The translations under genes were made by a program, and so were the position numbers. The notes under the pieces were generated by a model, which worked only from the letters and a program-made list of their open reading frames with translations, was not told where the DNA came from and ran no database searches. This document shows, piece by piece, positions 17,609 to 27,191 of a DNA stretch of 64,000 bases. Each line of letters starts with the position of its first letter. Positions within the stretch are counted from its first letter, which is position 1. The stretch comes from VRUE01 sp963780815 (lineage in GTDB: Bacteria; Actinomycetota; Thermoleophilia; Solirubrobacterales; 70-9): contig CAWADG010000011.1 in assembly GCA_963780815.1 (NCBI GenBank), positions 124,001 through 188,000 of the forward strand. The letters run 5' to 3'.

Positions 17609-19246
17609 ATGGCTCATAAGGAGCTGAAGTACAAAGAGGAGGCCAGAGGGGCCCTGCAGTCAGGCGTCGACGCTGTTGCCGACGCGGTCAAGGTCACCCT
17701 CGGCCCGAAAGGGCGCTACGTCGTGCTCGACAAGAAGTTCGGCGCCCCGACGATCACCAACGACGGCGTCACCATCGCCCGCGAGATCGAGGTCGAGGAC
17801 GTCTTCGAGAACCAGGGCGCCCAGCTCGTCCGCGAGGTCGCGACCGCGACCAACGACGTTGCCGGCGACGGCACGACGACCGCGACGCTGCTGGCGCAGA
17901 TCATCGTCCGCCAGGGGTTGAAGAACGTGGCGGCCGGCGCAAACCCGCTGGCCCTGCGCCGCGGGATCGAGAAGGCCGTCGACCAGGTCGTCGAGAACCT
18001 GCGCGAGAAGCAGTCGAAAGAGGTCGCCGGCAAGGAGCAGATCGCCCGGGTCGCGGCGATCTCGGCCGCCGACGACGAGATCGGCAACGTCATCGCCGAC
18101 GCGATCGAGAAAGTCGGCAAAGACGGCGTCGTCAATGTCGAGGAGGGCCAGACCTTCGGGATGGAGCTCGAGTTCACCGAGGGCATGCAGTTCGACAAGG
18201 GCTACATCTCGCCCTACATGGTCACCGACCAGGACCGCATGGAGGCCGTGCTCGAGGACCCCTACATCCTGATCGCCAACCAGAAAATCGGCTCGGTGCG
18301 GGACATCCTGCCGGTCCTGGAGCAGGTGATGCAGGGCGGCAAGCCGCTGCTGATCGTCGCCGAGGACGTCGAGGGCGAGTGCCTCGCGACCCTCGTCGTC
18401 AACAAGCTCCGCGGCACCTTCACCGGCGTCGCGGTGAAAGCGCCGGGCTTCGGCGATCGCCGCAAGCGCATGCTCGAGGACATCGCGATCCTCAGCGGCG
18501 GTGAGGTGATCACCGAGGAGATGGGGCTCAAACTCGAGAACACCCAGCTCTCCCAGCTCGGCAAGGCCCGCCGCGTCGTCGTCTCCAAGGACACGACGAC
18601 GATCATCGACGGCGCCGGCGAGGGCGACGACATCAAAGGCCGGATCAAACAGATCAAACAGGAGGTCGAGAACACCGACTCCGACTTCGATCGCGAGAAG
18701 CTCCAGGAGCGGCTCGCGAAGCTGGCCGGCGGTGTCGCTGTGGTCAAGGTCGGTGCTGCGACCGAGACCGAGATGAAGGAGAAAAAGCACCGCGTCGAGG
18801 ACGCCCTGCAGGCGACCCGGGCGGCGCTCGAGGAGGGGGTCGTGCCGGGAGGCGGCGTCGCGCTGCTGAACGCGCAGGCCGATCTCGACGCCGACTCGCT
18901 CGACGACCCCGACGAGGCGACCGGGGCCCGGATCGTGCATAGGGCGCTCGAGGAGCCGGTCCGTCAGATCGCCGAGAACTCCGGTCTGGAGGGCTCGGTC
19001 GTCGTCAACAAGGTCCGCGACCTGAAGGCCGGCGAAGGTCTCAACGCCGCCACCGGCGAGTATGGCGACCTGATCAAAGACGGCGTCATCGACCCGACGA
19101 TGGTGACCCGGTCGGCGCTGCAGAACGCGGCCTCGATCGCGAAGAACATCCTCGTCACCGAGGCGATCATCGCCGAACCGCCCGAGAAGGACGGCGCCGG
19201 CGGCATGCCCGGCGGCGGCATGCCCGACATGGGCGGGATGATGTAG
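17609..19246 (+). CDS. groEL: Chaperonin GroEL
   Basis: 545 residues, the normal length. It forms the tetradecameric folding chamber. VTLGPKGRYVVLDKKFGAPT, TNDGVTIAREI and VAGDGTTTATLLAQ form the ATP site, and VEEGVVPGGGVALL-type sequence is intact. It ends with the Gly/Met tail (GGMPGGGMPDMGGMM), which in actinobacteria marks the GroEL1-like housekeeping class better than a His-rich tail would. AAGGAGG precedes the ATG. A strong hairpin 45 bp downstream ends the operon. Confidence 0.98.
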   Translation: MAHKELKYKEEARGALQSGVDAVADAVKVTLGPKGRYVVLDKKFGAPTITNDGVTIAREIEVEDVFENQGAQLVREVATATNDVAGDGTTTATLLAQIIVRQGLKNVAAGANPLALRRGIEKAVDQVVENLREKQSKEVAGKEQIARVAAISAADDEIGNVIADAIEKVGKDGVVNVEEGQTFGMELEFTEGMQFDKGYISPYMVTDQDRMEAVLEDPYILIANQKIGSVRDILPVLEQVMQGGKPLLIVAEDVEGECLATLVVNKLRGTFTGVAVKAPGFGDRRKRMLEDIAILSGGEVITEEMGLKLENTQLSQLGKARRVVVSKDTTTIIDGAGEGDDIKGRIKQIKQEVENTDSDFDREKLQERLAKLAGGVAVVKVGAATETEMKEKKHRVEDALQATRAALEEGVVPGGGVALLNAQADLDADSLDDPDEATGARIVHRALEEPVRQIAENSGLEGSVVVNKVRDLKAGEGLNAATGEYGDLIKDGVIDPTMVTRSALQNAASIAKNILVTEAIIAEPPEKDGAGGMPGGGMPDMGGMM

Positions 19247-19290
19247 CCACGCCGCAGGCGTATGCTCGTCTCAACAGGCGAGTTGTCCTA

Positions 19291-19320
19291 CGAGAGGCCC
19301 GGCATGCGCCGGGCCTCTCG
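19291..19320 (+). terminator. Hairpin terminator of groES-groEL
   Basis: A 13-bp perfect stem, CGAGAGGCCCGGC / GCCGGGCCTCTCG, with a 4-base loop ATGC, followed by CGTTTCG. The U-tract is weak, but the stem is very stable and lies between groEL and a convergent gene, so it may serve both. Confidence 0.75.
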
Positions 19321-19350
19321 CGTTTCGGGCCGAGTCCCCCTGTCGGCTCG

Positions 19351-20466
19351 TCAGCCGCGTCGTTCTGTCATTCGCTCGGGTAGCGCCTCGGCGACAAGGG
19401 CGGCCGCGACGATCGCGGCGAGGGCCCCGATCTGGACGACGGCGTCGGCCTCGGTCCCGAGTGGGATCGTCGCCAGCAGCAGTGGCGCCGCCAGCAGGCG
19501 GGCGTCGTTGCGCTCGATCCCGAACGTCCGGCGAAAGCCGACGTCGCAGAGGATGAAGAGAGCGGTGCCGGCGGCGAGCCCGACCGCGATCCAGGTTTCG
19601 AGCGGGTCATATGGGTGTCCGACGGCCTTCTTCAGCCCCGCCGCCACGGCGACGATCGCGAGCAGGATCCCGTAGTGCCAGTAGCCGAATCCGAACAGGG
19701 CGAGCTGCGGCCGCCGCTCGGGTGGGGCCGCCTCGAAGGCGCGCTCGACCTCTCCCTCGTCGCTGAAGTAGGCCCACCAGAGGGTGGCGCTGAGGCCGAG
19801 CGAGAGCAGCGCGGCGACCACCAGCCCGCGATCGATCGGCAGCCCGGCAGCGCCGGTCCCGACGACGACCACCGACTCGCCGAGCGCGATGATCACGACG
19901 AGGCCGTGGCGCTCGACGAAGTGCGAGACCGAGACGACGAACCCTTCGACCGTCGTCACGTTTGGCGAGAACCAGACCATCGCCGCGCTGAGCGCCCAGA
20001 GGATCCATTGCGCGTTGCCGCCGACGGCGCCGCCGGCCAAGACCAGGATCGCGGCGAGGAGGTTGAAGGGAACGATGCGCAGGATCCCCCGGACCTCTGA
20101 CACCGAGGTGCCGCGGATGTACATCCCGGCGTGGAGGAGGGTCACGACCAGGTAGCCGATCCCGAACGCGAGTCCGGTGCTCTCGTAGGCGTCGGGGATG
20201 GCCAGGGCGATGACCAGGAAGCCACCCATCCCGCCGAGCAGAAGCAGCCGGAATCGGATCACGTCGGTCGAGATCGCGTTGGTCAACCAGGCGTAGCCGT
20301 CGTAGATCCACCAGATCAGGAGCAGCATCACGACCACATGGACGACGGCCGAGAGGTCGTGCCCGTCGACGAGAACCGTGGTCAGCTGGGTGATCGTGAA
20401 GACGAAGACGAGGTCGAAGAAGAGCTCGAGGGTGGAGACCCTCTCGCTGCGTTCAGGGGCGGGCAT
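19351..20466 (-). CDS. ltrA: Low temperature requirement protein A (LtrA) family membrane protein
   Basis: 371 residues with about 12 hydrophobic helices. The family entry RVSTLELFFDLVFVFTITQL is clear, and HFVERHGLVVIIALGESVVV is the second conserved LtrA block (ERHGL-ALGES). GFGYWHYGILLAIVAVA fits the late helices. LtrA proteins were linked to low-temperature growth in Listeria, but their biochemical role is unknown. It converges on groEL. Confidence 0.92.
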   Translation of the reverse strand: MPAPERSERVSTLELFFDLVFVFTITQLTTVLVDGHDLSAVVHVVVMLLLIWWIYDGYAWLTNAISTDVIRFRLLLLGGMGGFLVIALAIPDAYESTGLAFGIGYLVVTLLHAGMYIRGTSVSEVRGILRIVPFNLLAAILVLAGGAVGGNAQWILWALSAAMVWFSPNVTTVEGFVVSVSHFVERHGLVVIIALGESVVVVGTGAAGLPIDRGLVVAALLSLGLSATLWWAYFSDEGEVERAFEAAPPERRPQLALFGFGYWHYGILLAIVAVAAGLKKAVGHPYDPLETWIAVGLAAGTALFILCDVGFRRTFGIERNDARLLAAPLLLATIPLGTEADAVVQIGALAAIVAAALVAEALPERMTERRG

Positions 20467-20487
20467 CCCCGAATCATGCCCGCTGCC

Positions 20488-21421
20488 CTACTGGGTGGTG
20501 GGGACCGGTTCCGGTGGTGGGACCGGTTTCGTCTTCGGCGGCGGCGGCGGGAGCGGCGGCAGGGTGCCGGCGTTGTATTCGGTATATGAGAGGAAGTTGG
20601 GGCAACGGACCTTGAGCCGAAGGGTGTTCGTCGTCCGCGGGTAGTGGCTGAGGTCGTAGGTGTTGGTGGCCGGGTCCCGAATCCGGTGTAGTAGACGAAC
20701 ATCCGCACCCGCGGCCGCTTCGCCGTCCAGGAGACCAGCTGTTTGGCGAAGCGGGGTTCGTCTTCGCCGTAGACGCCCCACTCGGCGATCGCGAACGGCA
20801 TCCCCTTCCATTGCCTGCCGGCGTAGAAGCGGTTGAGGTCCGTCCAAACCGGATACTGCGAGTAGAAGTCGGTCCCGACCCAGTCGACCCCAGCGGCGGC
20901 CGGGCCAGTAGTTGCCCGGGTAGTTGCCCTTGACCCTCGGCGAGCCCCCCGGCAGCGGGCTCCAGATCAGCGCGACGGGGGCCGCGGGCAGGACGGTCGG
21001 CGGTTGGCCTTTGGTCCGGTTGATCGGCGGCAGCCCGATTTCGCCCAGCGTCGCGTCCACCTGTTCGAGGGTCAGCCCGCCTTTGACGATCAGCGAGATC
21101 CGGCGGAAGGCCTGCTTGTACCAGCCGGTCGTGTGTTCGCCGCCGCGCTGGGTCCCGTTGCAGTTGACTGCGGTCCACGGGTTGAGGCAGCGGTTCGGCT
21201 CCCCGAGCGGCCGGATATAGGCCGGCAGCCCGTGTTTCGCGAAGAAGCTTCGCCATCAGGCTGCCGAATTCGTTGAACTCGGTCGTCGTGCCGCGGTCGC
21301 TGACCCCGAACAACACGTCGGGCTTCGGCGGGACGAGGGTGAGCGCCGACGCCGGCGTCGCGAAAAGCCCGAGCGCCGCCACCGCCAGCGCCGCGATCCA
21401 GCTAGGTGTCCTCCAGGACAT
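20488..21421 (-). CDS. Secreted GH26-like glycoside hydrolase, three apparent frameshifts
   Basis: A signal peptide (SWIAALAVAALGLFATPASA) opens the frame MSWRTPSW from ATG 21,421. Coherent blocks follow in changing phases: FGVSDRGTTTEFNEFGSLM; after about 21,243 GLPAYIRPLGEPNRCLNPW; after about 20,898 GVDWVGTDFYSQYPVWTDLN and GMPFAIAEWGVYGEDEPRF; after about 20,683 a Pro-rich end. DWVGxDFY and xFAIAEWG (likely nucleophile Glu) resemble the GH26 mannanase group. The start overlaps the upstream epimerase-like gene by 20 bp, indicating one operon. The three phase changes leave protein sequence that aligns to one fold. Confidence 0.65.
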
Positions 21422-22283
21422 CTCGCATCCTCCTCGGCTCGACTCCGAGCGCCTCCGCGTCGGCGGTGCCGCGTTCGCTGACCATCGGAACCTCCATAAG
21501 CTCGGCCTCCTCCCAGGTTGCAAACACGGACTCCCCGGCGATGGAGCGGGCCGCAAGCAATCCGTAACGGACGAGCGGCAGCGGCAAATGGACGAGCGGC
21601 CGCGGCCGGCCCGCGGCACGGCTGACGAGGTCGGACATCTCGTCGTAGTCGAGGACGTCCGGGCCGGCGAGCTCGTAGCGGCCCGCCTGCGGCGCTTGCA
21701 ACCAGCCGGCGACACTGCGGGCGACGTCGGCCGCCCAGATCGGCTGGAACCGGGCCTTGCCCGACCCCGACACCGGCATCACCGGTAGGAACGAGAAGCG
21801 GCGCAGCAGCGTGATCCAGGGATCGGAGTGGTCGTAGACGATCGACGGGGCGAAGATCGTCGTCTCGAGGCCGGAGGAGGAGATCGCCCGCTCCGCCAGC
21901 CACTTGGCGCGGAAGAACCGGGTCCGCTGCGCCGCCGAGGCGTTGAGCGCGCTGAAGAAGACGAAACGGCGGACGCCACTGCGCTCGGCGGCGCGCAGGA
22001 GGCGGACCGTCGCCAGCCCGTTCAGCTCCTCGATCCGGTGCGGCGGCTGGTCGCGGATCGTCGCCGCGAGGTGGACCACGGTGTCGATCCCGCGCAGCGC
22101 CTGCCGCACCAGATAGGGGTCGGACATCTCGCCGAGGTCCCCGAGCGCGATCTGGACCGCGACCCGGCGATCGCCGAGCCGGCGCGGCTCCCTGACCAGG
22201 CAGCGGACGTCCTCGCCATGCTCCAGCAGCAGCGGAAGCAGGCGCGAGCCGATGCTCCCGGTCGCCCCCGTCAGCAGCAGCAC
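21402..22283 (-). CDS. NAD(P)-binding, atypical short-chain dehydrogenase (NmrA/complex I NDUFA9-like)
   Basis: About 293 residues from GTG 22,283. VLLLTGATGSIGSRLLPLLL is the Rossmann TGxxGxxG motif placed at the very N-terminus, which supports this start; an upstream in-frame start at 22,367 would add 28 poorly ordered residues. CLVREPRRLGDRRVAVQIAL, HLAATIRDQ and RFVFFSALNASAAQRT fit the NmrA/NDUFA9-like group, and the catalytic YxxxK is replaced by FRAKW-type sequence. A role in nucleotide-sugar, lipid or quinone metabolism is possible but not shown. The downstream hydrolase overlaps it. Confidence 0.8.
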   Translation of the reverse strand: MLLLTGATGSIGSRLLPLLLEHGEDVRCLVREPRRLGDRRVAVQIALGDLGEMSDPYLVRQALRGIDTVVHLAATIRDQPPHRIEELNGLATVRLLRAAERSGVRRFVFFSALNASAAQRTRFFRAKWLAERAISSSGLETTIFAPSIVYDHSDPWITLLRRFSFLPVMPVSGSGKARFQPIWAADVARSVAGWLQAPQAGRYELAGPDVLDYDEMSDLVSRAAGRPRPLVHLPLPLVRYGLLAARSIAGESVFATWEEAELMEVPMVSERGTADAEALGVEPRRMRDVLEDT

Positions 22284-22447
22284 TGCGGCATCCCGTGGCT
22301 GCGGTTGGCGTCTCCCATCGCTGAGTCCCAGCCTAGAGGACCGCTGGGGGCCGACTGGCGGCCTCAATCTTTAGAATGTGCGCTCGCGTTGGTGGGGGCC
22401 GTGGCCCCGCCGGGCACCGAAAAGACGAGCTAGGAGAAATACCCCGA

Positions 22448-22714
22448 ATGACCTACGTCATCGCCGAGCCGTGCATCGGCACCAAGGACAACTCGTGCGT
22501 CGAGGTCTGTCCCGTCGATTGCATTCACCCGACCCCGGATGAGCCCGACTACGACTCGGTCGAGATGCTCTACATCGACCCCGACGAGTGCATCGACTGC
22601 GATGCCTGCGTCGAGGCCTGCCCGGTGGACGCCTGCTTCGCCGAGGACCAGCTCCCCGCCGAGTGGGCGAAATACGCCGAGATCAACGCCGAGTACTACA
22701 AGAGCAAGGTCTAG
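22448..22714 (+). CDS. fdxA: Seven-iron ferredoxin (3Fe-4S/4Fe-4S)
   Basis: 88 residues. MTYVIAEPCIGTKDNSCVEV then CPVDCIHPTPDEPDYDSVEM binds the first cluster, and CIDCDACVEACPVDA the second. This is the FdxA type common in actinobacteria. It is an electron carrier, possibly for P450s such as the one at 44-46 kb (inference). AGGAGA precedes the ATG. Its TAG abuts the TAG of the convergent mrp gene with no spacer. Confidence 0.95.
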   Translation: MTYVIAEPCIGTKDNSCVEVCPVDCIHPTPDEPDYDSVEMLYIDPDECIDCDACVEACPVDACFAEDQLPAEWAKYAEINAEYYKSKV

Positions 22715-23863
22715 CTACTGGACGACCGGGAGCGGGGTGCCGCTGAGCGGCTTCTGCTCGGCGACGGCCGGCGTCGCCTGCAGGACCGGCAGCTCCTGAG
22801 GCGTCGCGGCGACGATCCCGCGGGCGGCGTCGCGGATCGACTGCGATGCGGGCGCGTCGGGCTCGGCGGTGACCAGCGGCGAGCCCGAGTCGGCGTGCTC
22901 GCGAAGCGCCTCCGATAGCGGCACCTTGCCGAGCAGGGGCACGTCGAGCTCGTCGGCGAGCGCCTGGCCGCCCCCCTCGCCGAAGATCGTGAACCGCTCA
23001 CCGTCCGGGGTCGTGAAGCCGGACATATTCTCGATCACCCCGAGCAGCTCGAGGTCGAATTTCAACGCCATCTCGGCGCCGCGACGCGCCACCGACTGGG
23101 CCGCCGGCTGCGGCGTGGTCACGATCAGGAACTTGGCCTGCGGCAGCAGCTGCGCCAGCGTCATCGAGACGTCGCCGGTGCCGGGAGGCAGGTCGAGCAG
23201 CAGGTACTCGAGGTCTCCCCAGGCGACGTCCTCGAGGAACTGCTGTATCGCCTTGTGGAGCATCGGGCCGCGCCAGACGACCGCCGAGTTCTCCTCGACG
23301 AAGAAGCCGATCGACATCACCTTGACTCCGCCCGGGGATTCGAGCGGCAGGATCTTGCGCTCGGCGTTGACGTCCGGTTTGCGGTTGACGCCGAGCATGC
23401 GCGGGATCGAGTAGCCGTAGACGTCGCAGTCGAGCGCCCCGGCGGAATGGCCTTCCGCGGTCAGCGCCGCGGCGAGGTTGGCGGTCATCGTCGACTTGCC
23501 GACCCCGCCCTTGCCCGAGGCGACGCAGACGACGTTCTTGACCTGGGCCAGCGCGCCCTCGGGCAGGCTGCCGCGGCCGAGCGCTTTCTGCAGGCTCCCT
23601 TTCTCCTCGTCGGAGAGGACGTCGAAGCCGACCGCGACCTCGGTCACCCCGTCGAGCGCGCCCACCTGCTTGGCGACAGCCTGTTCGAAGTGGGCGCGGA
23701 TCGGGCAGCCGGCGGTTGTCAGAGAGACGACGACCTCGACCCGGCCGCTCTCGTCGATCTCGATCGAGCGCACCATGCCGAGCTCGACGATCGAGCGGCG
23801 CAGCTCGGGATCGATCACCGTCTTGAGGCTCTCGGTGACCTGGTCCTTGGTCGGAAGTGCCAT
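22715..23863 (-). CDS. mrp: Mrp/NBP35 iron-sulfur cluster carrier ATPase
   Basis: 382 residues. An N-terminal MIP18/DUF59 domain (residues about 1-85, ending in the SLTTAGCPIR Cys motif) precedes a P-loop NTPase with the deviant Walker A ASGKGGVGKSTMTANLAAAL. LDCDVYGYSIPRMLGV, WGDLEYLLLDLPPGTGDVSM and IENMSGFTTPDGERF are standard Mrp blocks. The C-terminal CxxC seen in many Mrp proteins is missing (the region reads GFTTPDGERF), so cluster binding may rely on the DUF59 part. It assembles or transfers Fe-S clusters, and its neighbour is a ferredoxin. ATG 23,863 fits. Confidence 0.93.
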   Translation of the reverse strand: MALPTKDQVTESLKTVIDPELRRSIVELGMVRSIEIDESGRVEVVVSLTTAGCPIRAHFEQAVAKQVGALDGVTEVAVGFDVLSDEEKGSLQKALGRGSLPEGALAQVKNVVCVASGKGGVGKSTMTANLAAALTAEGHSAGALDCDVYGYSIPRMLGVNRKPDVNAERKILPLESPGGVKVMSIGFFVEENSAVVWRGPMLHKAIQQFLEDVAWGDLEYLLLDLPPGTGDVSMTLAQLLPQAKFLIVTTPQPAAQSVARRGAEMALKFDLELLGVIENMSGFTTPDGERFTIFGEGGGQALADELDVPLLGKVPLSEALREHADSGSPLVTAEPDAPASQSIRDAARGIVAATPQELPVLQATPAVAEQKPLSGTPLPVVQ

Positions 23864-23980
23864 CGGTCCATTCTCGCAAAGACGGTCTGCTGGACCGAAC
23901 GTGACCTCGTTCACACCGGATGAACCGTCGCCCGGGAGGCCGCGTAGGTGCTTCTGAACCCTCCACGACGAAAGGGACTC

Positions 23981-24727
23981 ATGTTCAAATGGCTGAAGAG
24001 GTCGGGCCACGCGACGGTGGTCGCCTACCTGGCCCTCTTCCTCGCTCTCAGTGGCGGCGCGATCGCTGTCGCCGGCGGCACGAAGATCAACGGCAGCAAG
24101 CTGAAGAAGCGCAGCGTCACCGGCAAGAAGCTGGAGAGGCACACGATCACCGGAACCGAGGTGAACCTGGACAAGCTCGGCAAGGTCCCTTCGGCGAAAG
24201 CCGCCGACACGGCGACCACGGCCGGAACGGCCAATGTCGCAGACGGCCTCGCGGCGATGACGGCGTTCAAGTCGACCAGGGTGATGTCGAGCGCGAAAGG
24301 CGCCAACTTCAAAGCGGCCAGCGAAGCCGCCCAACCGGTGCCGCTATATGAAGACAGCCACTTCAGCCTCTACGCCAAATGCTTCATCGACGAAGCCGGC
24401 GGGCAACTGAACGGAGTCCTCTACATCGCGACCAAGCAAAACGGCGCGATCTTCGACGGCGAAGAAGATGAAGTCTCCGGCAGCCCCGATGCAGGCTTCC
24501 TCGACACCAACACACCGGAGGAATTTCGCGAAGTCGAGCGGGAAACCGTCATCGAAGAATTCGCGAATATCCAGGAAAGCGAGGATTTCGCCGCCACCGC
24601 CGCCGACGGCTACTCGATCACCGGCCCCTTCCAGGTCGCGGTGAAGTTCGGGACGCTGCCGGCCGGAGCCGGAGCGTACGGGTCGGGCGACGTCTGCATG
24701 TTCGCCGGCTACGTGCTCCACTCCTAG
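23981..24727 (+). CDS. Secreted/anchored protein of unknown function with Solirubrobacterales-type N-terminus
   Basis: 248 residues. After MFKWLKRSGH comes a hydrophobic anchor (ATVVAYLALFLALSGGAIAV), then a basic KINGSKLKKRSVTGKKLERH segment and an Ala/Thr-rich linker (AKAADTATTAGTANVADGL). A globular domain follows with one Cys pair (AKCFIDE, GDVCMFAG). This N-terminus recurs in secreted proteins of Solirubrobacterales. The function is unknown. AAAGGGA precedes the ATG. It shares the linker style with the gene at 47,325. Confidence 0.75.
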   Translation: MFKWLKRSGHATVVAYLALFLALSGGAIAVAGGTKINGSKLKKRSVTGKKLERHTITGTEVNLDKLGKVPSAKAADTATTAGTANVADGLAAMTAFKSTRVMSSAKGANFKAASEAAQPVPLYEDSHFSLYAKCFIDEAGGQLNGVLYIATKQNGAIFDGEEDEVSGSPDAGFLDTNTPEEFREVERETVIEEFANIQESEDFAATAADGYSITGPFQVAVKFGTLPAGAGAYGSGDVCMFAGYVLHS

Positions 24728-24733
24728 GTTTCC

Positions 24734-24776
24734 GGGCCCTTCGGGCCCCGCCGCCGCGGTCCTCGGGCCGCGGCGG
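24734..24776. terminator. Two GC-rich hairpins after the 23,981 gene
   Basis: GGGCCC-TTC-GGGCCC (24,734-24,748), then CCGCCGCGG-N8-CCGCGGCGG (24,751-24,776). There is no T tract, so rho-independent function is uncertain; they lie between two co-directional genes. Confidence 0.5.
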
Positions 24777-24845
24777 CCCGGCGAGGGGGAGAGATCTCGG
24801 CGCCCTGCCCTTGGCCCCCGAACGAATGTCTTCGGAGGAGGTCAG

Positions 24846-27105
24846 ATGTCGGGCGCACGCAGCGGAGTGGTGAGGATCGTCGGGCTCGGGGTGGCGCTCG
24901 CGCTCGCCCTGCTTCTGCTCGTCGCGCGCGATGCCGAGGCCGGCAAGTACTCGGTCGCCCAGTGTGGCTGGTACGTCGCAATCGACGCCGGCTGGGCGGA
25001 CACCGCGGGGGCCGGCAAGTTCCGCCCCGACGCGTTCTGCGCGGTCGCGCCCGGGGCCGACCCGTTCTCGGGCGTGCACGTGAAGAGCTTCACCGCGACC
25101 TCGGGGACCGTGTCGGGCACCCGCTTCGCGCGCTGGCGCTGGGACGCGCCGCCGGGGACCGGGATCACCCGGATCACCGGAACCTGGTGGCAGGCCCTCC
25201 ACGACGGGATCGAGCAGCGGATCGGGACGATGTCGCCGGCCGGCTTCTCGCCGTTCGCGGTTGCCACGCTCACCGACGCGACCCCGCGGAGCTTTGCCGC
25301 CGGGTTTTCGCCGGCGGCGCCGGCGATCGAGGACCGACTGCTCTGCGCGCGTGCCGAATCGAAGTGGTGCAGCCTCGAACCGGGGTCGTGGTCCGCCGTT
25401 CGGGCGCTGACGATCACGATCGAAGACAACGGCGCGCCGGGGGCCGGGATCGGTGGTGACCTCACCGCCGGTGGCTGGCAACGCGGCTCGCGCAGCGTCG
25501 GTTTCTGGGGGAATGACGGTGGCAGCGGGGTCCGCTTCGGGGAAACCTCGATCGACGGCGGCAGGGTCGGCCTGGCCGAGTACAGCTGCCAGAAGGTGAT
25601 GGTCTCGGGCGAGTGGCGTGGAACCCGGATGCAGCCCTGTCTGACCGCGGTCTCGGGCTCGACGGTGATCGACACCACGAGATTCAGCGACGGGCCCCAC
25701 ACCCTCGGGCACTGCGCCACCGATTTCGCCGGCAACATCGGCTGTGCGGCGCCGATCACGATCGGGATCGACAACAACCCGCCCGCCCATCCGCGGACAC
25801 CGGCGCTCGCCGGCGGCGAGGACTGGCGCCGCGTCGACGACTTCGACCTCTCCTGGGCCAACCCCGACCAGGGCAGAGCGAGCCCGATCTGGGGGGCCTA
25901 CTGGCGGATCACCGGCCCCGGTGGCTACGACACGGGGGTCGGTCTGGCGCCGGGCCGAGACGTCGCCGCGCTGACCGACCGCTCGGTCCCGGGCCCCGGC
26001 GCCTATGTGCTCCACCTCTGGCTGCGCGACGAAGCGGGCAACGATGCCGCCTCGACCGCCGTCGACGTGCCGCTTCGGCTCGACAACGTCGCTCCAGGCG
26101 TGGCCTTCGAGGCGACGCCGGATCGCGATCCCGGCGACGATCTCCCGAGCTCGGTCGCCGCCGCCGTCACCGACGCCCATTCCGGCCCCAGGAGCGGCGA
26201 GATCTCCTACCGGCGGCTCGGAGCCGACGGTTGGATCGGACTGCCGACGAAACTCGTCCCGGGCGGAGCGCCGGACTCGGCCCGTCTCGTCGCGGCGCTG
26301 CCCCGCGACCTCGGCCCAGGCATCTACCAGTTCCGCGCCGAGGCGGCCGACGCCGCCGGCAACACGGCGACGACCACGCGAAGGGCCGACGGGACCGAGA
26401 TGGCGCTCCGTCGCGGTCGCCAGCGCGGCGCGGGAGCGGGCCGCCAGCGCCGCGCGACAGAAGACAAGGCTGTTCGCGCGGCTGATCTGGCACCACCGGA
26501 GCGGTCCGGATCTCACCGTTCCGTTCGGCGCCGCGGCGATCATCGGCGGCCGGTTGCTCACCGCCGCCGGCGCCGGCCTCGCGGCGCGCCCCGTCCGCGT
26601 CGTCTCGCGGCCGTCCCGCGGGGCCCTCGAGGAGCCTCGTGTCGAGGAGATGCGCACCGGAGCGCACGGGGGCTTCCGGCTCTCGCTGCCGCCCGGGCCC
26701 TCGCGGCGGGTCACGGTCAGCTTCGCCGGCGAGGACGGGCTCGAGGGCGCGCGCCGGCCCGGGCTCGCGCTGCGGGTCCGCGGCGCGGTCGGCCTGCGGG
26801 CGGCGCCGAGCGTGGTCGGGACCGGCGGCGTCGTCCACTTCTCCGGCCGGGTCCGGACGCGGGGAGCGCCGCTGCCCCGGCGCGGCAAGCTGATCGCGAT
26901 CCAGTTCTACGAGACCGCGGCCCGACGCTGGCGCCCGGTCCTCTTCCTCCGCAGCGACCGGAGCGGCCATTTCCACGCCCGCTACCGGTTCCGCTACGTC
27001 ACCGGCCAGGCCAGGATCAGGTTCCGGGCAGTCGCCCTCGCGGAGGAGCGCTGGCCCTACGCGCCCGGTGCCTCGGACCCCCTGATGGTCCGGGTCGGCG
27101 GCTGA
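24846..27105 (+). CDS. Large secreted multidomain protein, one apparent frameshift
   Basis: About 753 residues after repair. The signal is IVGLGVALALALLLLVARDA, then EAGKYSVAQCGWYVAIDAGW. The N-terminal half contains a lectin-like beta domain with paired Cys, and the middle contains two Ig-like units (PGAYVLHLWLRDEAGNDAAS, PGIYQFRAEAADAAGNTATT). Near 26,410 the frame changes and a C-terminal Arg-rich region with two Ig/carboxypeptidase-like folds (GGRLLTAAGAGLAARPVRVV, GVVHFSGRVRTRGAPLPRRG) follows. A surface role is inferred; no catalytic motif is visible. This architecture is common in Solirubrobacterales. Confidence 0.75.
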
Positions 27106-27119
27106 TCGATAGGGTGCCG

Positions 27120-27191
27120 ATGAGTGCGGAGCGGGCAAGCGTCCATATCTGCCTCTTCGCGCTGCGAGCGAAGCACGAACATTCTTATTTG
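27120..27191 (+). promoter_or_regulatory. MSAERAS-type leader before cyclophilin
   Basis: Shares 20 of 21 bases (ATGAGTGCGGAGCGRGCAAGC) with 11,180 and then GCGAGCGAAGCACGAA 38-54 bases on. It is open in frame with the cyclophilin gene, so translation could start here and give an N-terminal extension beginning MSAERASVHI. Confidence 0.5.

Noticed and set aside
17660..18940. Minus-strand open frame opposite groEL
   Set aside because: Mirror of the groEL codon pattern, with no independent protein features or ribosome site.
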